From Salarias fasciatus (taxonomy: Eukaryota; Chordata; Actinopteri; Blenniiformes; Blenniidae): 64,000 bases of DNA. Under the pieces are notes generated by a model, which ran no database searches, was not told the origin of the DNA, and saw only the letters and a list, made by a program, of their open reading frames with translations. How positions within the stretch are numbered: position 1 is the first letter of the stretch; the number at the start of each line of letters is the position of its first letter. The DNA lies in the NCBI RefSeq assembly GCF_902148845.1, contig NC_043764.1, positions 26,081,594 to 26,145,593 on the forward strand. The letters run 5' to 3'. The position numbers were made by a program, and so were the translations under genes. This document shows, one piece after another, positions 1 through 34,200 of the stretch.

Positions 1-289
1 GATGCTCTGCAGCCCCACGCTGGACCAACCAGGCTGGAAATCCCTGCACACGGGCACGTATCACACACACACACACAGACACACACACACACGCCGGCTG
101 CCATCAGACTCCCTCAAGCTGCCAAGCATCTGTGCGACATCTCCGTCCTGTCTTCCCGTTTCACTCCTCCTCTTCCTTCCTCTTCCTCTCCGGCTGTGCA
201 GCTCCCCGACGCTCGGTCCTCTGCAGCTCTGACTCACTCACGTCTCCTCTTCCCGTCCGACCGGAGCCGATCTACGCCGCCCGGGGAAC
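1..289 (+). promoter_or_regulatory. AMPD2 5' UTR and proximal promoter region (inferred)
   Basis: This stretch lies directly upstream of the AMPD2 start codon. It holds a (CA)n tract at about 61-92, then a pyrimidine-rich, moderately GC-rich leader. No convincing TATA box was seen. Its role is inferred from position alone. Confidence 0.4.
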
Positions 290-23245
<22,956 letters not shown>

Positions 23246-23569
23246 TGACTGCAGCAATATGAGAGTCTGTCTGCCCCCCCTAAAAAAAAGCGTATCCCCT
23301 TTAGTGTCTTCTGTGTCTTCGTAACGTCGCCGTCGTCTTTAATCAGAAAATTCTATTTTCATGAATTTTGATTTTTGTCGGGGTTTGTCAGAGTTTGTAA
23401 TTCCAGCATTGATGCTTAACTAGTGAAAATTCAAACCTAGTAAAACCTACGAAAGACCGAGGATCAGCAGCAGTGGTGAGACGCATTTCTGAGATTTGAC
23501 CGCCCAGACTTCATCTACATGACAACTGAGAGACTGGCAAAGGAATGAGGGAGAGGAAAACCTGACAGA

Positions 23570-23745
23570 ATGAGAAGAAAGAGGGAATAAAGTGTTCCAG
23601 CTAACATCCATCCATTCAGACACACACGACCACACACACATCATTCACACCGAGGGAAGAACATGCAAACTCCACACAACAAGGGCCTGCCGGGATATGA
23701 AACCATGACAATTATATACATTTGGTGACTCCACCGTGCCACTTC
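23570..23745 (-). repeat. Common teleost dispersed repeat, reverse-strand fragment
   Basis: The phrases acatgcaaactccacacaac and gactccaccgtgccac, read in reverse, match the widespread fish repeat that starts GGCGGCACGGTGG and contains GTTTGCATGTTCTCCC. It is degraded at both ends. A better copy on the + strand lies at 56851-57160. Confidence 0.55.
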
Positions 23746-24416
23746 ATACCAACCATGACGTCTGAAGTTAGGTGACATGAAACTGAATTAATGCAAACGA
23801 TTTCAGTCTTTAAATTCATGATCTTTAAATTCATGATCATTTCTCATTAAGTTTATTGTAAAAGATACATCCAGCATGAGTTTGAATAAACAAGTTGATG
23901 TTTTCCATAAGTTAAAAGTGTTAATTTTTCATCTAAGTTCACACTTGAACCTGGTACAAAATCAAAAGTCCTGACTGAAGTGATTTCATCATCTTTCAGA
24001 TGTGATGAAGGAAAATAAATCTGGTTTTGCATTAAATTCTTCTGGAAATGTTTTCAGAGACATGTTGTGTCTCTGCTGATCAATGCTCTCATCAGGAGCT
24101 GCTGACGTTCACGCTTCATTAATGTCCCCAAAATATTAAATATTCAATCTGATCGACGGAAAACAACTTTGCATAGTCATTTATTGCTCAATGCAACGCA
24201 GATGAAGGTCCTTGATGCTTGTCCTTAAATGTAAACGGTTATAAAGATGATTTATCGTATCGGAGGTTTATCATTTAACAGCCTGAAGTTAGAGCGTCTT
24301 GAGCGTCTTCACTGTCCCTGTAAGAGGTGAAAGTGGCACAATAATGACCTCTGTGTATCTAAACCTCTGATTAAACAACATGACTCATGATTAATAATTA
24401 GCTTTTACAGCAGAGT

Positions 24417-24441
24417 GGGGGGGGGGGGGGGGGGGGGGGGG
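24417..24441 (+). repeat. Homopolymer run of 25 G
   Basis: An uninterrupted G tract downstream of AMPD2. It could fold into a G-quadruplex. The length of such a run is also the kind of thing sequencing gets wrong. Confidence 0.8.
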
Positions 24442-25837
24442 TGACCATTAGGACACGCAGATGATTTATTGTCACTTTGTTTGATAGCTTGAACTGTAAC
24501 AGAAGAGACAGAAAACCCTCCATTTTCAGTATTTTTACAAACTGCGTGTTGTTTCCTCGTCTTCTTTACAGCCTGATTCAGTTCGTTTGCATGAGAGCTT
24601 GTCAGTATTTCTCATGTGGAGCAGTTTAATGTTAATTTATGGCGACGTGGTTTGTGTCGACAGTCTGAGCTTCACCTCTGGTTCCATCCCTCCCTGCTGG
24701 AAAGCATCTCTGAAACCTTTCTGAACACAGCGACAGATGCATGATGAGCCTTTCCTCTGGTTTTACTCCTTCCACCATTCAGCCAGTGCCAAAAAAGAAT
24801 GAACTTTTTTAGAGAATTGAAGGTGGAAAACCCTGGTTGGGGTCCTGGCCTTCCTGGACAGGCTGCTTGCCTTGCACTGTGTGTGTTTGTGTGTGTTTGT
24901 GTGTCCTACCAGACAATTCTGTTTGTGAAATATTATTTAAGGCCATTTGTGTCTGTAAAGGAAATAAATATTGTTCATCTTGGAGTGATTTTTTTCTTCA
25001 TTTCTGCCTCACAAATGCTGAAAAAGTGACATATCAATATTGCTCATGTAGAAAAAGCGGTTTGTGAGTCAGCGGGTGGCGTTTGCGGAGGGGGGGGGCT
25101 CGGTCCAAATACTCGTGAATGAGTGAAACAAAGAGGGCTTTGTGTGGCGCGGCCACATTCTGCCCGCTGAAGTGGGTCAAAGTGAGAACAAAGTGCAAAA
25201 TCAAGGGCTCCACCTTGTCAAAGTCCGCAGATGAAAGATTGGGAGAAGAAAAGCTGACGCATCGTAAAACCTCGCAAACTTTTTACAACCGTGAGTTTGC
25301 ATTAGTCAGATGAGGACAGTGTGCAGATTTCAACGGCGCTTTTCATCACAGTGTTAAATATTTATTTAATTCCTTTATCCATGAAGAGGTTAACACACAA
25401 TATCATGAAGGGTGATGTGAAAGAACGAAACAGGAGCTTCGGTGAAAATCCCATCCAACCCTGCCGGCCAAACGCACACAGCTCATGTGTGAATAACGAG
25501 ACAGTTCAACACAGACAGAGCAGGCAGAACAACACATGGAGCCACTTGTGCTTCTTGGACAGCAGTCGTGGAAAGGAATTTACCCCTGGGATTAATAAAG
25601 CATTTTCTACTCAAACACTAAAACCCTGTCTCACTGCAAAGAGCTAATAGTTCTCTGTTGTTATAGTCTTTATTTTAATAATTAGCTCTTTATTCTGAAC
25701 TGTCAGTGTATTTGGTATTCAATACAAGATACATGTACATAAAAAGACAGAGAACTTAAAAGTGCAGTTTAATTGTTCTCGTTTTTTGTATTTTGAAACT
25801 GTTTTCCTGATTTTGGGGGAGAATGGTGCATATGAAT

Positions 25838-25838
<1 letters not shown>

Positions 25839-25901
<63 letters not shown>
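25839..25901. repeat. (CA)n microsatellite, about 63 bp
   Basis: A perfect CA dinucleotide tract in the AMPD2-GST spacer. Reading frames across it are artefacts. Confidence 0.95.
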
Positions 25902-25904
<3 letters not shown>

Positions 25905-26429
25905 CACTTTCACACACTACTGTTATGATATTCTGTCAGCATGGATTAAGAACTGATAATCATTAACACAGATAGACATTATGATTCAGCAGCTGTGATA
26001 GTTTTACAAACAAAAACCTCGACTGACCTTTACTAAATATATTAATGTATCAGCGTGGGCCGGATTACAGCCTGTTGTGTGGCATTTTTGGCTCATGAGC
26101 CTTATGTTTGACACCCCTGTCATAAAGGGTTAACAAGTAAAAAGAGAGGATGTAAAGAGGGAAAGTATTTATGCTCACATATTGGAAGTAAAGCAAAAAA
26201 ATCCTCAAAAAAATAGATACTCATATAAAGTAAAGCACACACACCTGAAAGTAATGTACAAATACTTTGCTGCAATTTGATTTTAAAAAGTTACATAATT
26301 GATCCTGGAATGCAGGACTCATTAAAATGTTGCCATGTGTTTACATGAGACAGTTGGTTTTGCAGTTTTTAAAACTTTTTGCAAAGAGAAGAATGCAGAA
26401 TGGGAAAGCTGGTGACCTCTGACCTCTGA

Positions 26430-26720
26430 CCTGCAGCCTCTCTCTGCTGGCTCATGCTGACTCACTCCTGTCAGACCTCTACCTGGACTCTCACCTCTCC
26501 TCAGACACGCATGACGGGGCACATTCACGCCAGGTCCACACCAGATCCACGGTGCGTGACGGGCCTGAGGCCTGAGGCCACGCCCACTCTCCCCGCCCCG
26601 CACACGTGCGCCCCGGGTCTTCTTGAACAGCTCCGCGCGCCCCTCCAGCTCAGTCCGACGGTCCTCCGCAGCAGCTCCAGCACCTCCAGCCGCCTCGCGC
26701 TCTCCGAACAAACCGCCAAG
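26430..26720 (+). promoter_or_regulatory. GST gene promoter/5' UTR region (inferred)
   Basis: A GC-rich stretch immediately upstream of the GST start codon, unlike the AT-rich spacer before it. The ATG at 26721 has an AAG just before it, a fair Kozak context. No discrete element is claimed. Confidence 0.4.
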
Positions 26721-29700
26721 ATGTCGAACAAGATGGTTCTGGCTTACTGGGACATCCGCGGGGTGAGTCGGCTCGCCTCTCCATTGTTCCCGCGCCGGGC
26801 GCGCGCTCCAGACTGCAGCCGCCTGCTGCGTGGAACTGCGCGCGACCGCCGCTTTCTCAACGCTTTCCTGCACGCTTTGACTTTTAAGTCCCGTTGCACG
26901 AAGTTCGCTTGATTTAAAAACTTCTAGACGTGACTTTTCTTTGATAATTGTCTGCTCGCCGTCGCGTTGCGTAACCGCGCAGCACGCATGCTCCAAGTGT
27001 GAGACGGCCGCTCTCGTTATTTCCAGTTTCTGACGCGTGTGAAAGAAGCAATCTGATCTGTGCGCGTTTGGTGTGCACGCTGTGCGCGGTGCAGGCAGAC
27101 GGGCCTTTGTGCACATCCAGTCCCATTGTTGGAGAAAGTTCACTGGATTTAATCCTCCCTGAATGACTCCACAGGCCGCACCGCCTCTTAAATAACAAGA
27201 ATATCAATCTCAGCTTTCCCTTTCACCGTCTCACAATCCCTGTGCTCATTTAAACCTGCGCTTTCTGCCTCAACTCTCAAACCCAGTCCTAAAGAAATCT
27301 AGAAAATGTTGAAAATGAAGTTTAGGATGAAAAAGTTGTTCTTTACTCCTTGCACTTTTTATATTTTCTAATGCACAAAATAATGCAGAATACAATGTAT
27401 AGCGTCGAGCAGATGCAATAATCTCTCATTTCAGTGGTTTTAGTGTCGCTCAACTTTATTCAAAGGAGGTTTGAAGTGTTACTTCTTGCAGCCTTGGAGC
27501 AAAAGTAGGGATTTATCACAGTAATCCCCAAATATGTCAAGTTAATGAGATCAAAAATCTAAAATATTCACATTTCTATCATTAAAATATAAATTAAAAC
27601 TAAGATAAGTAAATAAAAAGCTGTAAACCAGTATTGTAAAACGTGTTAATAAACGAGCTTTTAGAAACGGCTTGAAACAATTGAAAGAATAAATTTGCTG
27701 GACATGTATGCTTTATTGGTTCCTGGCAGTGATAAAGTATTATTCATCTATTGGGCGCCATGACAAAAACCTCATTCACAGCACTGGTTAAGGTAGCAAT
27801 AAAAGTTTTATGTTCCTTTGTGCTGATCCGCCTCCCAACAGGTTTGATTTTATATGCAAAATCATAAAACTCTGGATGCTTAAAACCTTTTTGCTTCTTA
27901 TTCCAATTATTTTTACCTGATTAATCATGACTGTACGAGTATATATAAACGTTGAGATTGCATCTCAGTTTCAGTCCTGTTGTATCAGGAAATTAATACA
28001 GCTTCCTCATTGTCATGAAGATGACAATATATTTAAGAAACTAAACAAAAAATCCAATTAACTGACATGAAATGCTGAAGTTTTTACCCACAGGTTTCAC
28101 ACTGTGCTGTGTTTGATGGTTTCATAGCTTCTAGTCTCTTTGCAGCAAGTTGCGACTCTTAAAGGTTAAAAATAAGATTTATTGATGAGAAACGGCAGAA
28201 AGCAAGGCTGACTCATTATCTCCACCCAGCGGCCACAAAGAGGAACTACCTCAATCCTACCTCATAAACCTTTTCAATATAAGGTGATAAGATATGGTTA
28301 AAGTTTATTAGAGCTTCTGAAGCCGTTGTTAAGACAATCTGAACTTAACGCTGCAGTTCCTGAACTTACTTCTCCAGGCTGAAACCTTCCAGTTTCTGTC
28401 TGGAAATCTATTGATTCCCATTGGAAAGCTTGTGAAGCTCACACACGTGTGTGTCTTGCAGATCGGCCAGCCCATCCGCCTCCTCCTGGAGTACACCGGC
28501 ACCAACTACGAGGACAAGTTCTACGTCTGCGGCGAAGGTAACTCACGACTCTAGTTTCAACTTGGAATAATCCCAATTGAAGAGCCGAAGTGTTAAAATC
28601 GCCCCGTTTCTAACGCAGCTCCAGATTATGACAAGAGCTGCTGGTTCGATGTGAAGTCGGAGCTCGGCATGACCTTCCCCAACGTGAGTCTGTCCAAACA
28701 TGCGTTTACCTGTGAGTTAGACGAGTTGAAGGCATGAGAAAGTGACGGCGGTGCGGTCTGGCGTCTCGCCGCAGCTCCCCTACCTGGTGGACGGAGAGAG
28801 GAAGCTCGTGCAGAGTAACGCCATCATGAGATACATCGCCCGCAAGCACAACCTGTGTGAGTGTTCAGGATCCGCTTCAGGCAGACAGACAGGCAGGGAT
28901 CCCAGAGCCAGCTGACCTCCTCCTGTGTGGTTCCAGGTGGGAAGACCGAGGATGAGCAGGTGCGAGTGGACTTCATCGAGAACCAGGCCATGGACTTCAG
29001 GAACGGGTTCGTGAGGCTGTGCTACATGGACTATGTGAGTATTCAGACGAATGAACTCAGAAAGCTGCACTTCCTCCTCTTCCTGCCGCCTGACGCTGGT
29101 TTCTCCTCATCTCAGGACACCCAGAAGGACACGTACCTGCAGAACTTGGGCGAGCCGCTGGGTCAGTTCTCTACTTTCTTGGGAGACAGGAAGTGGTTCG
29201 CTGGTGACGAGGTACGAGGCCGAGTGTCCGTCAGGACCTTTCTCCGTCATCAAACAATCCTGCAGATTCACAATTGCACATTGTGAAAGCGTCAATAGTA
29301 ATAGTGGATCGGAAATTCTGTGAACTGATTTGGACATTTAATATCTTCACTGAGCTGAATACTGCCACCTAGTGGCTGCAGATGAGAAGCATCCAACCAC
29401 CACACCCTCCGACGGTGCTGACCTGATGTTTCATGTCAGAGTAATGGAGTAAAACCCGACGTTTTCCTTCCAACAGATCACCTTTGTTGACTTCATCATG
29501 TACGAGCTGCTGGACCAGCACAAGTTGTTCGATGCCAACACTGTCTCCAAATTCAAGAACCTGTCTGACTTCCTGGACCGTTTCGAGGTGAGAGCGCCGG
29601 GTTATATTGTTCTGAAGGACCCGTTTACACGATGGTCAGAGCCACTGAAAACACTACTTCATGCGGACTGTCCACTTCCCTGCTCACTTGAAACGCCGTC

Positions 29701-29894
29701 GTGTAAACGGGGCTTTAATGACGGCATTGCCTGGTGATGATATCTGATAGGAGCTTCCTCTGAGCTGTTTGTTGAATGAGTGAACTGTGTGATCGCAGGC
29801 TCTGGACAAGATCAAGGCTTACCTGAAGTCCGACAAATACATCAAGACTCCAATCAACAACAGGATGGCCAAGTGGGGAGGCAAGAAGGAGTAA
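26721..29894 (+). CDS. gstm: Glutathione S-transferase, mu class
   Basis: Cytosolic enzyme that joins glutathione to electrophiles. Eight coding exons: 26721-26762, 28462-28537, 28619-28683, 28775-28856, 28937-29034, 29116-29211, 29477-29587, 29799-29894. They sum to 221 residues plus TAA, the usual length for the class, and the eight-exon layout is that of mammalian GSTM genes. The N-terminus [10 protein letters not shown] holds the catalytic tyrosine (residue 9). [10 protein letters not shown] is the glutathione-binding segment of the thioredoxin-like domain. The C-terminal helical domain ends in WGGKKE. The gene sits between AMPD2 and EPS8L3, as the GSTM cluster does in human 1p13.3, but only one copy is seen here. 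A polyadenylation signal AATAAA lies at 30161. Which of the several mammalian GSTM paralogues it corresponds to cannot be decided. Confidence 0.95.
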
Positions 29895-31226
29895 AGAAAA
29901 CACCGGGATTTCAAGAAACGATGAAGACAAACACAAATATTCACAACCGAAACTAAACCCAAGACATCCAGAATAGTCCATCTGACTCATTTCTTCTTTT
30001 TGTAGTCATGTCCAACATATTTTCCTCTGAACATTTCTTTGTTTCAAAGTCAATGCAGGAGGAAAAAAATACTAATTTGCACTAATATTGTAAAGATGTA
30101 GGCACTCTTCAACTCAAGCATTTGTGACTTGTTGTATTTGACGGAAACCTTTTTGGACCAAATAAAGTGAGTCTTGTCTTTTGAATTTGTCTCATTCATT
30201 TTGGGGTTTTATTGAAGCATTTAGGATATTTGTGTTGAATTACTGGCACAAAATCACAGTCTTCAACATGCAAAATGTGTCTGCTTAAATATGTCTGGAA
30301 ACGTTCATGGATTGTGTGTTCTGTGTTCATCTTCACAATAAAACTGAAACAAGAGACAATTCAAATAAACACAACAGCATGTCATTAACATTAACTCATT
30401 ACATTTAATCTATTACTCAAATCAAGTCATTCCAGTAAAATGACCAGAATCACTTTCATCCATACGGGTCAAAAGATTGTTGCTAGATGTGTTTTGTAAA
30501 CAGGGAAAACGATGTCAATGAGAAAGTCAGACAGAATTTAGCACATCAATTTATTTGACAACTTCCTGGAAAATGTACAAAATCCAGCCATTATCTGCCC
30601 TTTAACAACAATTGATTACATGTTTATGCCTCACAGATTCTGATCAATAAATCATTAACTGGTTAAGTGGTAAATAACCTGCAGTTCCCCCTGTGTCCAG
30701 TAGATGATCCAGTTTAAAGGTAACATTAGTGATTTCAACACTACTGAGACTGCATAAGCATTTTTTTTGTTTCTGGTTAGTCACAAAAAATAAGATTTAA
30801 ATAAATGTGGAAATAACTGTGCTGCACTTCGTGCAATATAAATAAAGTTGAACTGACAGAGGGCTACTGAATGACCCTTGGAAAAGTACATGATACCTTC
30901 TTTATTTACACAAAATCAAAGAGAAATGTGTCAGAAGAAAGAAAGAACTTAATTTAATGGAGCACAAAATATAATTATATTTTTGTATTTAATGATAATT
31001 TGGGATATTTGTGTTGAATCAGGCACAAAAACTGGCTTGAAATAAGCAACAATATATTAACTTCAAGAGGAAAACTGGAGTGACTGACATGTGATGTTCA
31101 CAAATTACACAACGAAATCATGTTTTTCCTGAAACAATCAGCAGCTGTAGTGAAATGGATCATAATAACAGATACGACAAAATCGATGGCAGTTTCAGAT
31201 GTTGATCCACAGCTGAAGGACGGAGT
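29895..31226. other. Spacer between the convergent GST and EPS8L3 genes
   Basis: Contains the GST 3' UTR and the probable EPS8L3 3' UTR on the other strand; minus-strand AATAAA (plus tttatt) occurs at about 30550 and 30899. AT-rich, no gene seen. Confidence 0.5.
30161..30166 (+). terminator. Polyadenylation signal of the GST gene
   Basis: AATAAA, 267 bases after the stop codon, followed by a GT-rich stretch (gtgagtcttgtctttt), as expected for a cleavage region. Confidence 0.75.
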
Positions 31227-34200
31227 TCAGTAGCCGCCGTTGTACATGCCTGACTGTTCGCTGGCCAGCTGCAGGAAACGGGATGAAATCAGGATCACTG
31301 GTGTGCTGCAGTGTGTACGTGTGTGTGTGTTTGTGTGGATCTTTCACTCACTGCAATGGATGATTTAACAGCCTGAAGCTGGAAGAAGACTTTTCCTCCC
31401 TCCTCGGGACACACGGTCTTGATTTCATTCTTGCTCATCCCTAGAAGGAGTTTCCCGTTCAGGACGCCCAGGCTGGACACGGTGCTGCAAAGAAGATACA
31501 ACAGAGAACATCCATGACTCCGTGTACTTCAGCCATTGAATCTTACATGCCAGAAATAGGAAGGTCCTCAGAGTACGTCGTCAGTGGGATTTGAACCAGT
31601 ACCTGTAAGCCACCACTTCCACACGTAATCATCATTTAACTAGTTTTGAGTCCGAAACTAATTTTTTCAAAATAAATTATGTAATTATGAAACCGAGGGG
31701 TTAAAAATCACTTGTGGGGTTCCGCAAGGCTCAGTCCTGGGACCTTTTATGCCTCAGATCATGGATCATTACACAGACAACACAGTGCCAGTGAATGACC
31801 ACAAACCTTTATCAGCACTTTTTACAACTTCACTGTTTTTGGCGCCAAAGAATAAAAAGTTAAAGGTCACCTTGAGTCCATGTCAGCAGCTGAGGACTGC
31901 TGACAAACTCACTTCTTCTAAACGAGGTCTTAAGACATTAGTATTTACATCAAACCTTCATGAACCAATAGATTTTACTTATTTTGTCTTTGTAAAGCAC
32001 TGTGTCTGAATGGTGTTACAGAAATACATCTGCCTTGCCTAAAACTCCACTAATTCCATATCAAGCTTCATTTTGGGAGATTATTGGTGGAGAAAGCAGT
32101 GTTGCTCTTCTACCACTTCATTTCATTCCAAACTCTGTTTCAGGCCAGTTTGAAGGATGTCAAAGACAGATCACTCTGTTCAAATGTGAGTCGTAAAAGT
32201 GAAAAATACTCAAAGTACAGAAAAGTCAAGTACGTTGTCAGTTGCCACCTCTGAGATTGTCCAGCCGTATTGGACAGTACAGGATAAGACCTCTGTGGAT
32301 CTGATGATGGAGAGCACCACTCACATGCTGGAGAAGCCTTTATGTCGGAGCCAGGCTTTGACATCTGCAGGAGTGGAGTTCATGTCCAGGGTCATGCCGC
32401 CGCGAGCGTCCCTCTGCCAGGACACGACGGGACAAATGAGCAGGGGTGAAACACGAGGAGGAGGGAGGAGGGAGGAGACGCAGGACGGAATAGAGAACGG
32501 AAAGAATGAAACTCACCGGGACACTCTGCGGAGAGCCGCCGCCGCCGCCGCCACCACCGCCACCGCCCCCTCTGATGGGCTCCAGGACGTTCTGGGGAAC
32601 GTTGCCTTCCTGTCCGCGGGAGTTCTGGACCAGCCACCAGCGAGTGCTTTTCTGGATCACCTGCACCGCAGCAGAATCACTTCATCCACGTCTGTTCCTT
32701 TCATTAACCTGAGAGTGTGTGTGGTTTATCGTCTCACCTTCACCTCCTCTCCCGTCAGGATGCTCAGCTCACGGCTGTTCCTCGCCGTGAAGTCGTATAT
32801 GGCACGCATGTAGAGGGGCGGCTCGCTGGAACGAACACACACACACACACACCGAGAATCATTATATGACACAGTGACTTATTACTTATATTTCATGGTA
32901 GAGAATCTGTACTACATGACGTAAATGTGAACAGTAGAGACAGTGAAGTCTGATCTGTCACACAGATATCAGGTATTTGCAGAAAAACATATTTAGTTGT
33001 TCTGTAGAAACACTTACTCTTGTGGTGAATTCCATGAACTGTTGTGATCAGGCTGAAGGAGACAAAAATACAGCAAAATGTCAATAAATACACAGCGTTT
33101 CTATCTAATATATCATCTTTAAAAAAAAAAAAAACAAACATTTTACTCAGTGATGCTCAGTAGTAGTTTCACGTGTTGAACTATATTTAAAGGTCTTCGC
33201 ACCTCGTCCTGCTGCCTCGGCGTCCTCCCCATCATCTGGCCCTCGCCGGGTGGTTCGTATGGGGAGGCGTTGCCGCGTCTCGGCAGGCTGTCTTGCTGAG
33301 GCGGGGGGGCGTAAATGGGGGCGGGCGGCTGCCAGCCGCTGTAGAACTGCGGGACGTACGGTTCCACGTTACCCTCGGGCCACCTGGACCTGTGGGGAGG
33401 CAGGGGGGGGGGGGGGGGGCGAGGGGGACGGGAAAGCCGAAGCGACATCCAACAGGTCAGGGCTTCGGATTAGCCTGGCGCCATCATGTTTCTGAGTTGA
33501 TAAATCTGGCTGAAATATCAATAAATCAAGTGTGAAATCTAAATTCCTGCCGTACCGGGGAATGAACCAGCTGTTTCCCAGACTCTTCCACAGCTGGTCC
33601 TCGTCCGGGGTCACGACCTGCTCCAGCAGCTCCACGGCCGAGTCGGTCAGCAGGGGCGACACCACATTGGGTGGGTACCGAGTGTCGTACTGAAAGACCG
33701 TCTGTAGGGAACCAGGAGGAGCCGTCAGGACCAGGATCTGGAGGGTTCCAGGTCTGGATGGCAATTTGAGAGCGGTTCTGACGACTCACCTGTCCCAAAC
33801 TGCTGAAGAAGATGTGGACGTAGTCGACGGCGCTGGGGTTGGACAGCAAGCCGTCCAGCTGACCCTGGAACAGCAGGACGTCAGATTTCTCCGGTCTAAA
33901 CACTCAAACCTGGACGTCTGAAGGGAGCTACGTACCAGCAGGTTAAATCCATATTTGACTTTCTGGAGAAAAAGGACATATTCCTCCCAGGGCGGCAGAC
34001 CTGTGGACGGAAAACAGAGTTCTTGTAAAATATGGATAAAAAAATAAATAAATAAAATAAAGCCTTCCTGTTTGTTTTCAAGATTTGCTTTTTAATTGAA
34101 AGAAGGAAAATATGATTCAAGACAATTGAAAACTAAAATACGATACACATTTGTTTCTGTTCTGGGTTAAACTTCAACTATCATTTTATATACTGAAAAT

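Noticed and set aside
26322-27143. 273-residue minus-strand reading frame across the GST first exon
   Set aside because: It runs antisense through the GST promoter and exon 1, resembles no family and has a low-complexity composition. It is a chance open frame in GC-rich DNA.
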